Assembly: GCA_949294665.1 (NCBI GenBank)
Contig: CASFID010000068.1
Coordinates: forward strand, 1-53,014
Length of the DNA stretch: 53,014 nt
Origin: an uncultured Eubacteriales bacterium
GTDB lineage: Bacteria > Bacillota > Clostridia > Lachnospirales > Lachnospiraceae
Reading direction: 5' to 3'
Below are positions 1 through 9,695 of the stretch, piece by piece. The notes beneath the pieces are model-generated. The model did not search any database, was not told the DNA's origin, and worked only from the letters and a program-made list of their open reading frames with translations. A program made the translations under genes and the position numbers. The stretch's first letter is position 1; every line of letters starts with the position of its first letter.

Positions 1-50
1 ACAATACTACTATTAGGACTTGCTTTCCACTGTTTTTGTTATAGAAAACA

Positions 51-98
51 AAAAAATCGCTATACGACAGCTTTCGCAGGCCATCGCGTAGCGATTTT
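51..98 (-). terminator. Intrinsic terminator of the heat-shock operon
   Basis: An inverted repeat pairs AAAATCGCTA (53-62) with TAGCGATTTT (89-98). Read on the minus strand, the stem is followed by a long T tract. It is the first strong terminator downstream of dnaJ, although about 285 bases separate it from the dnaJ stop. That gap is filled by the inverted-repeat segment described next. Confidence 0.75.
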
Positions 99-102
99 GT
101 TC

Positions 103-383
103 AATTCGTGTTTGTCGTGGGAGAGACTGCCGGATCCGATAGAACAGAAAAAGTTAAGGAACTGGAAACTGATGTTAAGCCGCAAAATGGACTGTTTGAG
201 CCAAAGGCGAGTTGTCCGTTTTGCGCTTTGCTTTTCATCAGATTTCAGTTCCTTCAGTTTTTCTCAGATTATGGAGCGGAGCCTGAAGCACATGCCGGTC
301 CTCTCAAAGAAGTATTTCCGTGCCTCATCTCCGCCTGTTTTCGGACTTCATATTATCGGCATCCAAGCCGACAAACACGAATT
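103..383. repeat. Inverted-repeat-bounded non-coding segment (MITE-like or IS remnant)
   Basis: The ends are a perfect 15-bp inverted repeat, AATTCGTGTTTGTCG at 103-117 and its complement at 369-383. Inside lies a second, imperfect inverted repeat: roughly 145-193 matches the complement of 214-265, with shared blocks around AAGGAACTG and GCAAAAYGGAC. Short open frames occur on both strands but are broken, and none resembles a known protein. The right end abuts the dnaJ stop codon and the left end abuts the terminator stem, as if a small element had inserted between dnaJ and its terminator. No target-site duplication is obvious, so a mobile origin is an inference. Confidence 0.5.
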
Positions 384-1576
384 TAATCCTCAAAGACTTC
401 TTTCATCTTATCCATGAAGCCTTTCTTTTTTTTCTTATCGCCTTTCTCCCCCGCACTGTCCGCATGATCGTTCTGATGCAGCGTATTTCCTGTCAGTTCG
501 TCGAACCTGCGCAGAGCCTCTTTTGCCTCCGCACTCAGACGCTCGGGTGTCTGGATCACGAGTGTGACATAATGGTCTCCTCTTACCTGAGAATTCCGGA
601 GCGACGGCACGCCTTTTCCTTTCAGGCGCACTTTCGTATCTGTCTTGGTTCCCGGTTTGACAGTATAGATCACATCGCCGTCCACCGTCTTGATGCGGAT
701 ATCTCCGCCCAGAGCGGCGACTGCAAATGAGATCGGAACCGTTGAGAAGATATGGACGTCCTGCCTCTGGAAGACAGGATGATGCGACACGTTTACCTCT
801 ACGAGCAGATCGCCTCTGGGACCGCCGTTTATACCCGGCTCACCTTTGTCGCGGATGCGGACGCTCTGCCCGTTGTCGATGCCGGCGGGGATCGATACCT
901 TGATGCGCTTTTTACTGGATGTATATCCGGTACCCGAGCACTTCGGACACTTCTCTTTGATCACCTTACCGGAACCGCCGCAGTTCGGACAGGTCTGGAC
1001 ATTCTGCACCGTACCGAAGAAGGACTGGGAAGTATAGACTACCTGTCCGCGGCCTCCGCACTTGGGGCAGGTCTCCGGAGACGTGCCCGGCTTCGCACCG
1101 GTACCATGGCAGTCCTCGCACGGATCCTTCAGGATCAGATCAAGTTCCTTCTCGCATCCGAAGACAGCCTCTTCAAATGTGATACGTATACTCTTTCTTA
1201 TATTTGCGCCTTTCATCGGTCCGTTGCCGCCGCGGCCGCTCCTGCGTCCGCCGAACAGATCGCCGAATATATCGCCGAATATATCGCTGAAATCAGCACC
1301 GCTGAAATCAAAACCGCCGAATCCTCCGGCACCGCCGGCGCCGCCCTCGAACGCCGCATGACCAAACTGATCATACTGCCTCCGTTTCTCAGGATCACTT
1401 AAGACAGCATATGCCTCCGAAGCCTCTTTAAACTTTTTCTCAGCTTCTTTGTCTCCCGGATTCATGTCGGGATGATATTTTTTCGCAAGCGCGCGGTAAG
1501 CTTTCTTGATCGCCGCGTCGTCAGCGTCCTTACTTACTCCGAGCACCTCATAATAATCTCTCTTTGCCTCTGCCAT
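383..1576 (-). CDS. dnaJ: Chaperone protein DnaJ (Hsp40)
   Basis: Co-chaperone that delivers unfolded substrates to DnaK and stimulates its ATPase in the cytoplasm. The 397-residue protein has the full type I layout: an N-terminal J domain with the HPD triad at residues 35-37, a Gly/Phe-rich segment at about 75-120, four CxxCxGxG zinc-binding repeats (starting CEDCHGTG, then [16 protein letters not shown] and CPKCSGTG), and a C-terminal substrate-binding and dimerisation region. Length is normal for the family. It is last in hrcA-grpE-dnaK-dnaJ, but a strong hairpin at 1601-1640 separates it from dnaK, so its transcription probably depends on read-through or on a promoter I cannot identify. 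Confidence 0.97.
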   Translation of the reverse strand: MAEAKRDYYEVLGVSKDADDAAIKKAYRALAKKYHPDMNPGDKEAEKKFKEASEAYAVLSDPEKRRQYDQFGHAAFEGGAGGAGGFGGFDFSGADFSDIFGDIFGDLFGGRRSGRGGNGPMKGANIRKSIRITFEEAVFGCEKELDLILKDPCEDCHGTGAKPGTSPETCPKCGGRGQVVYTSQSFFGTVQNVQTCPNCGGSGKVIKEKCPKCSGTGYTSSKKRIKVSIPAGIDNGQSVRIRDKGEPGINGGPRGDLLVEVNVSHHPVFQRQDVHIFSTVPISFAVAALGGDIRIKTVDGDVIYTVKPGTKTDTKVRLKGKGVPSLRNSQVRGDHYVTLVIQTPERLSAEAKEALRRFDELTGNTLHQNDHADSAGEKGDKKKKKGFMDKMKEVFED

Positions 1577-1600
1577 AACTCGAATACTCTACCTTTCACG

Positions 1601-1640
1601 AAAAAATCTACGAAACCACCCAGTGGTTCCGTAGAATTTT
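1601..1640 (-). terminator. Intercistronic intrinsic terminator between dnaK and dnaJ
   Basis: TCTACGAAACCAC (1607-1619) pairs with GTGGTTCCGTAGA (1623-1635) with one mismatch and a three-base loop. T tracts follow on both strands, so on the minus strand this is a convincing intrinsic terminator within the operon. It would lower dnaJ expression relative to dnaK. Confidence 0.8.
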
Positions 1641-1698
1641 TCTTATTCTTATCATGAAACAATGGGAACGTTCCCTCTGCTCTATTCAGCTTTGGTGT

Positions 1699-3621
<1,923 letters not shown>

Positions 3622-3663
3622 TCATTTTTATATTCTAATATTGGAAAAATTTTTTCAGGATGT

Positions 3664-4365
3664 TCAGTTTGCCACTTTTACCATGCTGTGTCTCACAACA
3701 CTGTCACGGTACATATAGCCTTTCTGGAATTCCTCTGCGATGATGTTCTCGCCGAGTTCCTCATCCTCCACATGCATCACTGCATTGTGGAAGTCAGGAT
3801 TGAATTCCTGCCCCACTGCTTCGATCGGTTTTACTCCGATCCCTTCCAGTGTAGTCATAAGCTGTTTGTAGATCTTTTCCATTCCCTCTGCAAAAGGAGT
3901 GGATTTTTCTTCTTCCGGCATTGAGGATAATCCTCTTTCAAAGTTATCAACGATGGGAAGGATCTTTTCTATGATATCTTTCGCTCCTATCTCGTACATC
4001 TGAGATTTTTCTTTCTCTGTACGCTTGCGGAAGTTATCAAACTCTGCCATCTGACGGGTAAGCCGATCTGTAAGTTCATCGATCTTCTCGTCCTTTTTGT
4101 CTTTCTTGTTCTTCTTTCCAAAGAACTTCTTTTTCTCTGCTCCGGAAGCGCCGTCTGCATCGGTCTCTTCCTCCCCGGCGTCGCCGCCTTCGAGGTCGTC
4201 GTCCCCTGTTTCCGGCTGACCTTCCTTTTCTCCTGCGGGATCTGTATCCGCCTTCTCCTGTGTCTCTTCCGGATCCGCTCCGGCCTCTCCGGTCCCGGAG
4301 GCTTTTGCCTTAGCTTCTTCCACAGCTTCTTTTACCATATCTTCCTTGCTCATCTTGTCACTCAC
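3664..4365 (-). CDS. grpE: Nucleotide exchange factor GrpE
   Basis: GrpE releases ADP from DnaK. The 233-residue protein has an unusually long, acidic, low-complexity N-terminus (residues 1-75, rich in E, D, G and A), then a Lys-rich segment, a long helical dimerisation region (LTDRLTRQMAEFDNFRKRTEKE) and the conserved C-terminal beta domain containing VGQEFNPDFHNAVMHVE. The assigned start is GTG. An in-frame ATG lies four codons later and cannot be excluded. It follows hrcA by 15 bases, consistent with co-transcription. Confidence 0.96.
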   Translation of the reverse strand: MSDKMSKEDMVKEAVEEAKAKASGTGEAGADPEETQEKADTDPAGEKEGQPETGDDDLEGGDAGEEETDADGASGAEKKKFFGKKNKKDKKDEKIDELTDRLTRQMAEFDNFRKRTEKEKSQMYEIGAKDIIEKILPIVDNFERGLSSMPEEEKSTPFAEGMEKIYKQLMTTLEGIGVKPIEAVGQEFNPDFHNAVMHVEDEELGENIIAEEFQKGYMYRDSVVRHSMVKVAN

Positions 4366-4380
4366 CAGCTTTCCACCTTC

Positions 4381-5430
4381 CTATTCTTTCTGGTTTTTAT
4401 TGTAAATCGCATCCAACTCATTCTGCAGAGTCTTCAGCGTCTTCATGACATGTTCATAATCCATCCGCTTCGGACCGATAATGCCGATCGTTCCTTTCAT
4501 GCCCTCGCCGAGTTCATATGTGGCTGTCACAACACTGCAGTCCTTCATGTTTTTTACAGGGGCTTCATCTCCGATGTAGACCTGGATCGCGTGATCATTC
4601 TCACTTGCAAGTGTCTCTGTGACCAGATCTTCCAGCTGCTGTTTCTCCTCAAATGCACTGATGATCTCCTGCGCGCTCTGCTTGTCGCTCAATTCAGGAT
4701 ATTTGAAGATATTCGTCGTGCCGCTCGTATAGATCTTCATGTCATCTTCCACATGAATGATCTCCGCCACCGCGTCCAGCACATGCCCGATCACTTCGCT
4801 GTGGATGCCGGCCTGTTCTTTCAGTCTGGCGATCAGTCCCAGTGTGATCTGATCGATCGACATCCCGTTGAGTGTCGTGTTCAAAAGCATATTCAGCTTC
4901 AGCAGAGTTTCATTACTTAGTGTTTCACCGACTTCGATGATCTTATTCTTGATCACATTGCCGCCCAGCACGATGACCGCCACGATCTGTTCTTCATCCA
5001 CCTGTGAGAGCTGAATAAATTTTAATGTATTGCGGCTGTTCACCGGAGCCGAAACCATCGTCGCATAATTTGTATTGGAAGCAAGCACCTTTGCCGCCTG
5101 CTGCAGTACTTTCTCGACCTTGTCGGCTTTCTCCAGCATCGCATCCTCTCGCTCTGTGATCTCCTGTTCTTTCTCCTCCATGAGCATATCCACATAGAGC
5201 CGGTATCCTTTATCCGAAGGAATTCTTCCCGCTGATGTGTGGGGCTGGAAAATGTATCCGAGATCTTCCAGATCCGCCATCTCATTTCGGATCGTCGCGG
5301 AACTTAAGTTCAGTTCCGTGTATTTTGAAAGAGTACGCGAGCCGACCGGTTCACCGGTCTCAAGGTAATTCTGGATAATGGCTTTCAATATGATCAGTTT
5401 TCTTTCACTTAATGATGTATCGACCGCCAT
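4381..5430 (-). CDS. hrcA: Heat-inducible transcription repressor HrcA
   Basis: Repressor of class I heat-shock genes that binds CIRCE; GroEL is known to modulate its activity in other Firmicutes. The 349 residues comprise an N-terminal winged helix (RKLIILKAIIQNYLETGEPV and the SSATIRNEMADLE region), a dimerisation region and a C-terminal GAF-like domain with IGIIGPKRMDY near the end. Length is typical. It is the first gene of the operon, with a perfect CIRCE immediately upstream, so it is predicted to be autoregulated. Confidence 0.97.
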   Translation of the reverse strand: MAVDTSLSERKLIILKAIIQNYLETGEPVGSRTLSKYTELNLSSATIRNEMADLEDLGYIFQPHTSAGRIPSDKGYRLYVDMLMEEKEQEITEREDAMLEKADKVEKVLQQAAKVLASNTNYATMVSAPVNSRNTLKFIQLSQVDEEQIVAVIVLGGNVIKNKIIEVGETLSNETLLKLNMLLNTTLNGMSIDQITLGLIARLKEQAGIHSEVIGHVLDAVAEIIHVEDDMKIYTSGTTNIFKYPELSDKQSAQEIISAFEEKQQLEDLVTETLASENDHAIQVYIGDEAPVKNMKDCSVVTATYELGEGMKGTIGIIGPKRMDYEHVMKTLKTLQNELDAIYNKNQKE

Positions 5431-5452
5431 TATGTCTCCTCCTTTCCCGCTA

Positions 5453-5479
5453 TTAGCACTCCCTCGTTTCGAGTGCTAA
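5453..5479. promoter_or_regulatory. CIRCE operator (HrcA binding site)
   Basis: TTAGCACTC (5453-5461), a nine-base spacer, then GAGTGCTAA (5471-5479). This is an exact match to the CIRCE consensus. It lies between the predicted transcription start and the hrcA ribosome binding site. An extra half-site-like GCACTC occurs upstream near 5501-5506. Confidence 0.97.
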
Positions 5480-5494
5480 CATCTTTCGTATACT

Positions 5495-5523
5495 AAGATA
5501 GCACTCACTTTTCAGTTTGTCAA
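5495..5523 (-). promoter_or_regulatory. Sigma-A promoter of hrcA-grpE-dnaK-dnaJ
   Basis: Reading the minus strand there is a perfect -35 TTGACA (5518-5523), a 17-base spacer and a -10 TATCTT (5495-5500). The start site would fall about ten bases before CIRCE, the classic arrangement for HrcA repression. Confidence 0.85.
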
Positions 5524-5591
5524 CCTTGTTTCGAGATTTTTTATCAAAATAAATTCAGCAAAGGGGCTCGTCCCTGACGGCTGATCTGTTC

Positions 5592-6755
5592 CTAAAACAG
5601 AAACTCACAGAACACATAGTTGCTGACGTCGACGCCGCGTTCCGTCAGACGCACCCGTCCGTCTGACACGATGAGGAGTCCCAGATCTTTCATCTTATCA
5701 AGCTGCGGCCCATAGACCTTGTCGATCTCTTTTCCGAATGTCTCACGGAAAGTATCCGTGGAAATTCCTTCTGTCTTTCTCAGCCCGAGGAACATAAACT
5801 CTTCCATCTGGTCTTCCACAGACAGACGTTCCCTCTCTTCGTACATATCTGCTCCGGCATGGTCCCCGGCGTATCTCAGGTAGAGTCCCATATCCGATGT
5901 GTTCCGGTATCTGTACCCGCCGATCAGAGAGGAAGCTCCCAGCCCCAGTCCGAGATACTCCCTGCGTTCCCAGTATCCCAGATTGTGCCGGCACTCGCAT
6001 CCCTCTTTCGCATAATTCGATATCTCATATCTGTGATACCCGTACTCCGCAAGTATCTTCTCTGTGGATTTGTATATCTCGCGCTCTGTATCCTCATCCG
6101 GCAGAGGGGGCAGATGAAGCCCGGGAGCTTCCTCCTCGAAGCACGCATAAAACGGCGTCCCGTCCTCCACGATCAGACTGTATGCCGAGATGTGCTCCGG
6201 TCCGAGCTCCGCCGCTGTCCTAAGCGTCCGTTCCCAGCCCGGGACCGTCTGACCCGGTATGGCGGAGATCAGATCGATATTCACATTCTCAAAGCCTGCT
6301 TTTCGCACAGTTTTCCATGTGTCCAGAAAGTCCCGGTATGTGTGGATGCGCCCGAGCATGGCAAGTTCATCGTCATTTGCCGACTGAAGCCCGATGCTCA
6401 GTCGGTTTACTCCGCATTTTTTCCACATCTCCGCTTTCTTTTCCGTGACTGTGCCGGGATTCACTTCTACGGTGATCTCGGCACCGGCCCCGATATCAAA
6501 AGAAGCATAGAGGGCGCGGAAGATCTTTCCGGTCTCGTCTGTATCCAGTATGGAAGGAGTTCCTCCTCCGAGAAAGACCGAACATACCTGACGGCCCCGG
6601 AATTCCTCTTTCTTCTCCCTGATCTCCGCGGTCAGGGCGTTGATATAAAGCGTCCGCTCCTGCATATCTGCAGGAGCGGACAGGAAGTCACAGTATGCGC
6701 ACTTCTTCACACAGAAAGGAATATGCACATACAACTCTAAATCCTTTGATCTCAT
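5592..6755 (-). CDS. hemW: HemW-like radical SAM protein (heme chaperone family)
   Basis: Radical SAM enzyme related to oxygen-independent coproporphyrinogen III oxidase. HemW homologues bind heme rather than act as oxidases. The CxxxCxxC cluster motif is CVKKCAYC near residues 15-22. The HNxxYW signature typical of HemW is present as HNLGYW, and the C-terminal HemN domain is intact. I chose the start giving MRSKDLELYVHIPFC because it matches the usual family N-terminus and has GCGGAG upstream. An in-frame ATG at 6782 would overlap lepA by 11 bases. The gene is probably co-transcribed with lepA. Confidence 0.93.
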   Translation of the reverse strand: MRSKDLELYVHIPFCVKKCAYCDFLSAPADMQERTLYINALTAEIREKKEEFRGRQVCSVFLGGGTPSILDTDETGKIFRALYASFDIGAGAEITVEVNPGTVTEKKAEMWKKCGVNRLSIGLQSANDDELAMLGRIHTYRDFLDTWKTVRKAGFENVNIDLISAIPGQTVPGWERTLRTAAELGPEHISAYSLIVEDGTPFYACFEEEAPGLHLPPLPDEDTEREIYKSTEKILAEYGYHRYEISNYAKEGCECRHNLGYWERREYLGLGLGASSLIGGYRYRNTSDMGLYLRYAGDHAGADMYEERERLSVEDQMEEFMFLGLRKTEGISTDTFRETFGKEIDKVYGPQLDKMKDLGLLIVSDGRVRLTERGVDVSNYVFCEFLF

Positions 6756-6771
6756 CACATTCTCCGCCATG

Positions 6772-8586
6772 TCAGTCGTCATCCAGTTTCAGGACGCTCA
6801 TGAACGCTTTCTGAGGGATCTCTACGCTGCCCACCTGGCGCATGCGCTTCTTCCCCTCCTTCTGCTTCTCAAGGAGCTTCTTCTTACGGGAGATATCCCC
6901 TCCGTAGCACTTCGCCAGCACATCTTTTCTCATCGCCTTGACCGTCTCTCTGGCAATGATCTTGCTTCCGATCGCCGCCTGGATCGGGATCTCGAAGAGC
7001 TGTCTCGGGATTTCAGCTTTAAGCTTCTCGCACATCTTTCTGCCCCTCTCGTATGCGCTTCCTGCGAACACGATAAATGAAAGCGCATCCACTTCTTCTT
7101 TATTAATAAGGATATCGAGCTTCACAAGCTCCGATCTCTGATAGCCCATCATCTCATAATCAAAAGAAGCATAACCTCTTGATCTGGATTTGAGCGCGTC
7201 AAAGAAATCATAGATGATCTCATTGAGCGGAAGATGATAGTGGAGCACGGCCCGCTTTTCTTCGATATACTCCATGCTCTGATAGATGCCGCGGCGTTCC
7301 TGGCACAGATCCATGATCGCCCCGATGTATTCGGATGTGACCATGATCTCCGCCTTTACCATCGGCTCTTCCATATAGTCGATCTCCGCCGGATCCGGCA
7401 TATTCGTCGGGTTCGTCAGCTCGATGACTTCACCGTTCGTCTTATATATCTTGTAGATAACACTGGGCGCCGTGGTGACAAGGTCCAGATTGTACTCTCT
7501 CTCAAGCCTTTCCTGTATGATCTCCAGATGGAGAAGCCCCAGAAAGCCGCACCGGAATCCAAAGCCGAGAGCGACCGACGTCTCCGGCTCGAACTGAAGC
7601 GCCGCATCGTTTAGCTGCAGTTTCTCCAGAGCGTCTCTCAAGTCAGGATACTTTGCTCCGTCCGCCGGATAGAGCCCGCAGTAGACCATGGGGTTGACCT
7701 TCTTATATCCGGGCAGTGGTTCCGCGCAGGGATTCTCTGCATTCGTGATCGTATCTCCCACATGCGTGTCTTTTACATTTTTCAGGCTGGCGGTAATATA
7801 ACCAACCATCCCGGCGCTCAGCTCATCACAGGGAATGAACTGGCCGGCGCCGAATGTCCCGACTTCAACGACTTCCGCCTTCGCGCCCGTCGCCATCATG
7901 AGCATCGGCGTCCCTTTCTTCACCGAACCTTCCTTGATCCGGCAGAACACGATAACCCCCTTGTAGGGATCATATTTTGAATCGAAGATAAGCGCTTTTA
8001 AAGGCGCGTCCGGATCTCCCGAGGGAGCCGGTATCTTTGAGACGATCTGTTCCAGCACTTCATGCACGTTCTGTCCGGTCTTAGCTGAAATAAGCGGTGC
8101 GTCCCCGGCATCTATACCGATCACATCCTCGATCTCCTCTTTCACACGTTCGGGATCCGCGCTGGGCAGATCGATCTTATTGATGACCGGCATCACGTCC
8201 AGGTCATGATCCAGCGCCAGGTATACATTCGCCAGCGTCTGCGCCTCCACGCCCTGAGCAGCGTCCACCACGAGGATGGCGCCGTCGCACGCCGCAAGGC
8301 TCCTGGACACCTCATAATTAAAATCCACATGTCCCGGGGTATCGATCAGGTTGAACATGTACTCTTCTCCGTCGTCCGCCTTATAGATCGTGCGGACCGC
8401 CTGCGCTTTGATCGTGATGCCCCTCTCGCGCTCCAACTCCATATTGTCCAGCACCTGAGCCTGCATCTCACGATCTGTCAGGAGTCCGGTCATCTCAATG
8501 ATCCGGTCCGCCAGAGTAGACTTTCCGTGATCGATATGTGCAATGATACAAAAGTTTCTGATCTTGCTCTGATCTATTACTGCCAA
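6772..8586 (-). CDS. lepA: Elongation factor 4 (LepA), ribosome-associated GTPase
   Basis: Translational GTPase acting on the ribosome. The 604-residue protein has the G1 motif AHIDHGKST near residues 16-24, DTPGH for G3 and NKID for G4. Domain II, the domain III/V-like regions and the LepA-specific C-terminal domain follow (residues up to [12 protein letters not shown]). It starts with TTG, supported by TTGGAGGAATCAAA immediately upstream. It precedes hemW, a common Firmicutes arrangement. Confidence 0.97.
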   Translation of the reverse strand: MAVIDQSKIRNFCIIAHIDHGKSTLADRIIEMTGLLTDREMQAQVLDNMELERERGITIKAQAVRTIYKADDGEEYMFNLIDTPGHVDFNYEVSRSLAACDGAILVVDAAQGVEAQTLANVYLALDHDLDVMPVINKIDLPSADPERVKEEIEDVIGIDAGDAPLISAKTGQNVHEVLEQIVSKIPAPSGDPDAPLKALIFDSKYDPYKGVIVFCRIKEGSVKKGTPMLMMATGAKAEVVEVGTFGAGQFIPCDELSAGMVGYITASLKNVKDTHVGDTITNAENPCAEPLPGYKKVNPMVYCGLYPADGAKYPDLRDALEKLQLNDAALQFEPETSVALGFGFRCGFLGLLHLEIIQERLEREYNLDLVTTAPSVIYKIYKTNGEVIELTNPTNMPDPAEIDYMEEPMVKAEIMVTSEYIGAIMDLCQERRGIYQSMEYIEEKRAVLHYHLPLNEIIYDFFDALKSRSRGYASFDYEMMGYQRSELVKLDILINKEEVDALSFIVFAGSAYERGRKMCEKLKAEIPRQLFEIPIQAAIGSKIIARETVKAMRKDVLAKCYGGDISRKKKLLEKQKEGKKRMRQVGSVEIPQKAFMSVLKLDDD

Positions 8587-8614
8587 TTTGATTCCTCCAA
8601 TTTATCTGTCATTT

Positions 8615-9598
8615 TCACTGTGCAGAATGCTTCACGATGAAGAGTTCTACCGCCAGATGATCCGTCAGCAGACCTGTCTTGACTCTCTGCTCGACGTCCG
8701 CGCTCTCCTCCATGACGCTCCTGAGTTCTTCCATCTGAAATCTCTTCGCCAGCTCCATATATTTTCCGGCGACGAACGGGTGCAGTCCCGCTCCTGAAGC
8801 GATCTCCTTTCTGCCAAGTCCCCGCCCCGCCAGTGCCTTTACATGAAACAAGTCGCGGTATTCCTTTGACATCAGGGCCAAAATGCGCATTGGCGGCTCC
8901 TTGAGCGCCAGAAGATCGTAGTACAGATCCAGCGCTCGGCGCTGGTCCTTAGCAGCCACTGCATTGACCATATCAAAGATATGGTTCGTGATCTGGGTAA
9001 CGCATATGGCATCTATATCTGCGCGTGTCAGAGTATCCCGGTCCAGACAGTAACAGCAGAGCTTCTCCAGCTCCTTTGTGATATTCTCCATATCTGTCCC
9101 GACTTTCCCGATAAAGTAAGCCACATCGGACGGCTGCATCTGCTTGCCCTCTTTCCTCACAAGCCCCTGTACCCATCGCCTGAGTGTGTTCTCGTCCTGA
9201 GCGGTAAGCTCCACCACATGTCCCTTTGACCGCACTGATTTGTACAGCCGGCTGCGCTTGTCCACTTCTTTTTCCACAAAGAGAAAATACGTTGTCGCGG
9301 GCACGCCGCCGCTGATATAATCTGCCAGGTCGTTTCCCCCACTCTTGAAAAAGCCGGTATCTTCCAGTACGATCAGACGTCTCTCGGCAAAGAAAGGCAG
9401 CGTCTCCGCAAGATCGATAACTTCCTTTACATCCGTCTTCTTCCCCTCATAACAGGAATAGTTCATAGTGTCCCCTTCCGGGACCATGGCTTTGACGAAC
9501 CGTTCTTTATACTGTCTCTTGAGATATCCTTCCTGCCCATACAGCAGATATATCTGTTTAAATTTTCCCGTTTTCAGATCTTCATTCAGGCTTTTCAT
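8615..9598 (-). CDS. holA: DNA polymerase III delta subunit (clamp loader)
   Basis: Clamp-loader subunit that opens the beta sliding clamp. The 327-residue protein begins MKSLNEDLKTGKFKQIYLLYG, the usual Firmicutes HolA N-terminus, and continues with a degenerate AAA+ fold and the C-terminal helical collar (LYYDLLALKEPPMRIL). An upstream in-frame TTG at 9637 would add 13 residues but has no ribosome binding site and lies inside the predicted -35 element. The ATG also lacks a Shine-Dalgarno sequence and sits only nine bases after a near-consensus -10 box, so the mRNA may be leaderless. Confidence 0.93.
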   Translation of the reverse strand: MKSLNEDLKTGKFKQIYLLYGQEGYLKRQYKERFVKAMVPEGDTMNYSCYEGKKTDVKEVIDLAETLPFFAERRLIVLEDTGFFKSGGNDLADYISGGVPATTYFLFVEKEVDKRSRLYKSVRSKGHVVELTAQDENTLRRWVQGLVRKEGKQMQPSDVAYFIGKVGTDMENITKELEKLCCYCLDRDTLTRADIDAICVTQITNHIFDMVNAVAAKDQRRALDLYYDLLALKEPPMRILALMSKEYRDLFHVKALAGRGLGRKEIASGAGLHPFVAGKYMELAKRFQMEELRSVMEESADVEQRVKTGLLTDHLAVELFIVKHSAQ

Positions 9599-9607
9599 AA
9601 CTCTTGT

Positions 9608-9637
9608 ATTATAAAGGAGATGCAGTCGTTTTGACAA
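9608..9637 (-). promoter_or_regulatory. Predicted sigma-A promoter of holA
   Basis: On the minus strand: -35 TTGTCA (9632-9637), an 18-base spacer and a perfect -10 TATAAT (9608-9613). The expected start site is within a few bases of the holA ATG, leaving almost no 5' leader. Confidence 0.7.
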
Positions 9638-9660
9638 GAGGTTTCCGCCACTTCGCCCAA

Positions 9661-9684
9661 AAGCGGCCTGCCGCTTCCTCTGAA
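9661..9684 (-). terminator. Possible terminator after comEC
   Basis: AAGCGGC and GCCGCTT (9661-9676) form a compact palindrome. On the minus strand the following sequence is only a short TTTT before G-rich bases. The stem is small and the T tract weak. Confidence 0.4.
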
Positions 9685-9695
9685 AGACGGCATAC

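Noticed and set aside
97-417. Plus-strand frames of 92-136 codons in the first 730 bases
   Set aside because: They lie in the inverted-repeat segment or antisense to dnaJ and lack domains and ribosome binding sites.
752-1402. 216-codon plus-strand frame opposite dnaJ
   Set aside because: Mirror frame of the Gly-rich and Cys-repeat part of dnaJ; low-complexity Ala/Thr translation and no ribosome binding site.
9599-9637. TTG start adding 13 residues to HolA
   Set aside because: The extension is not like known HolA N-termini, has no Shine-Dalgarno sequence and overlaps the predicted promoter.
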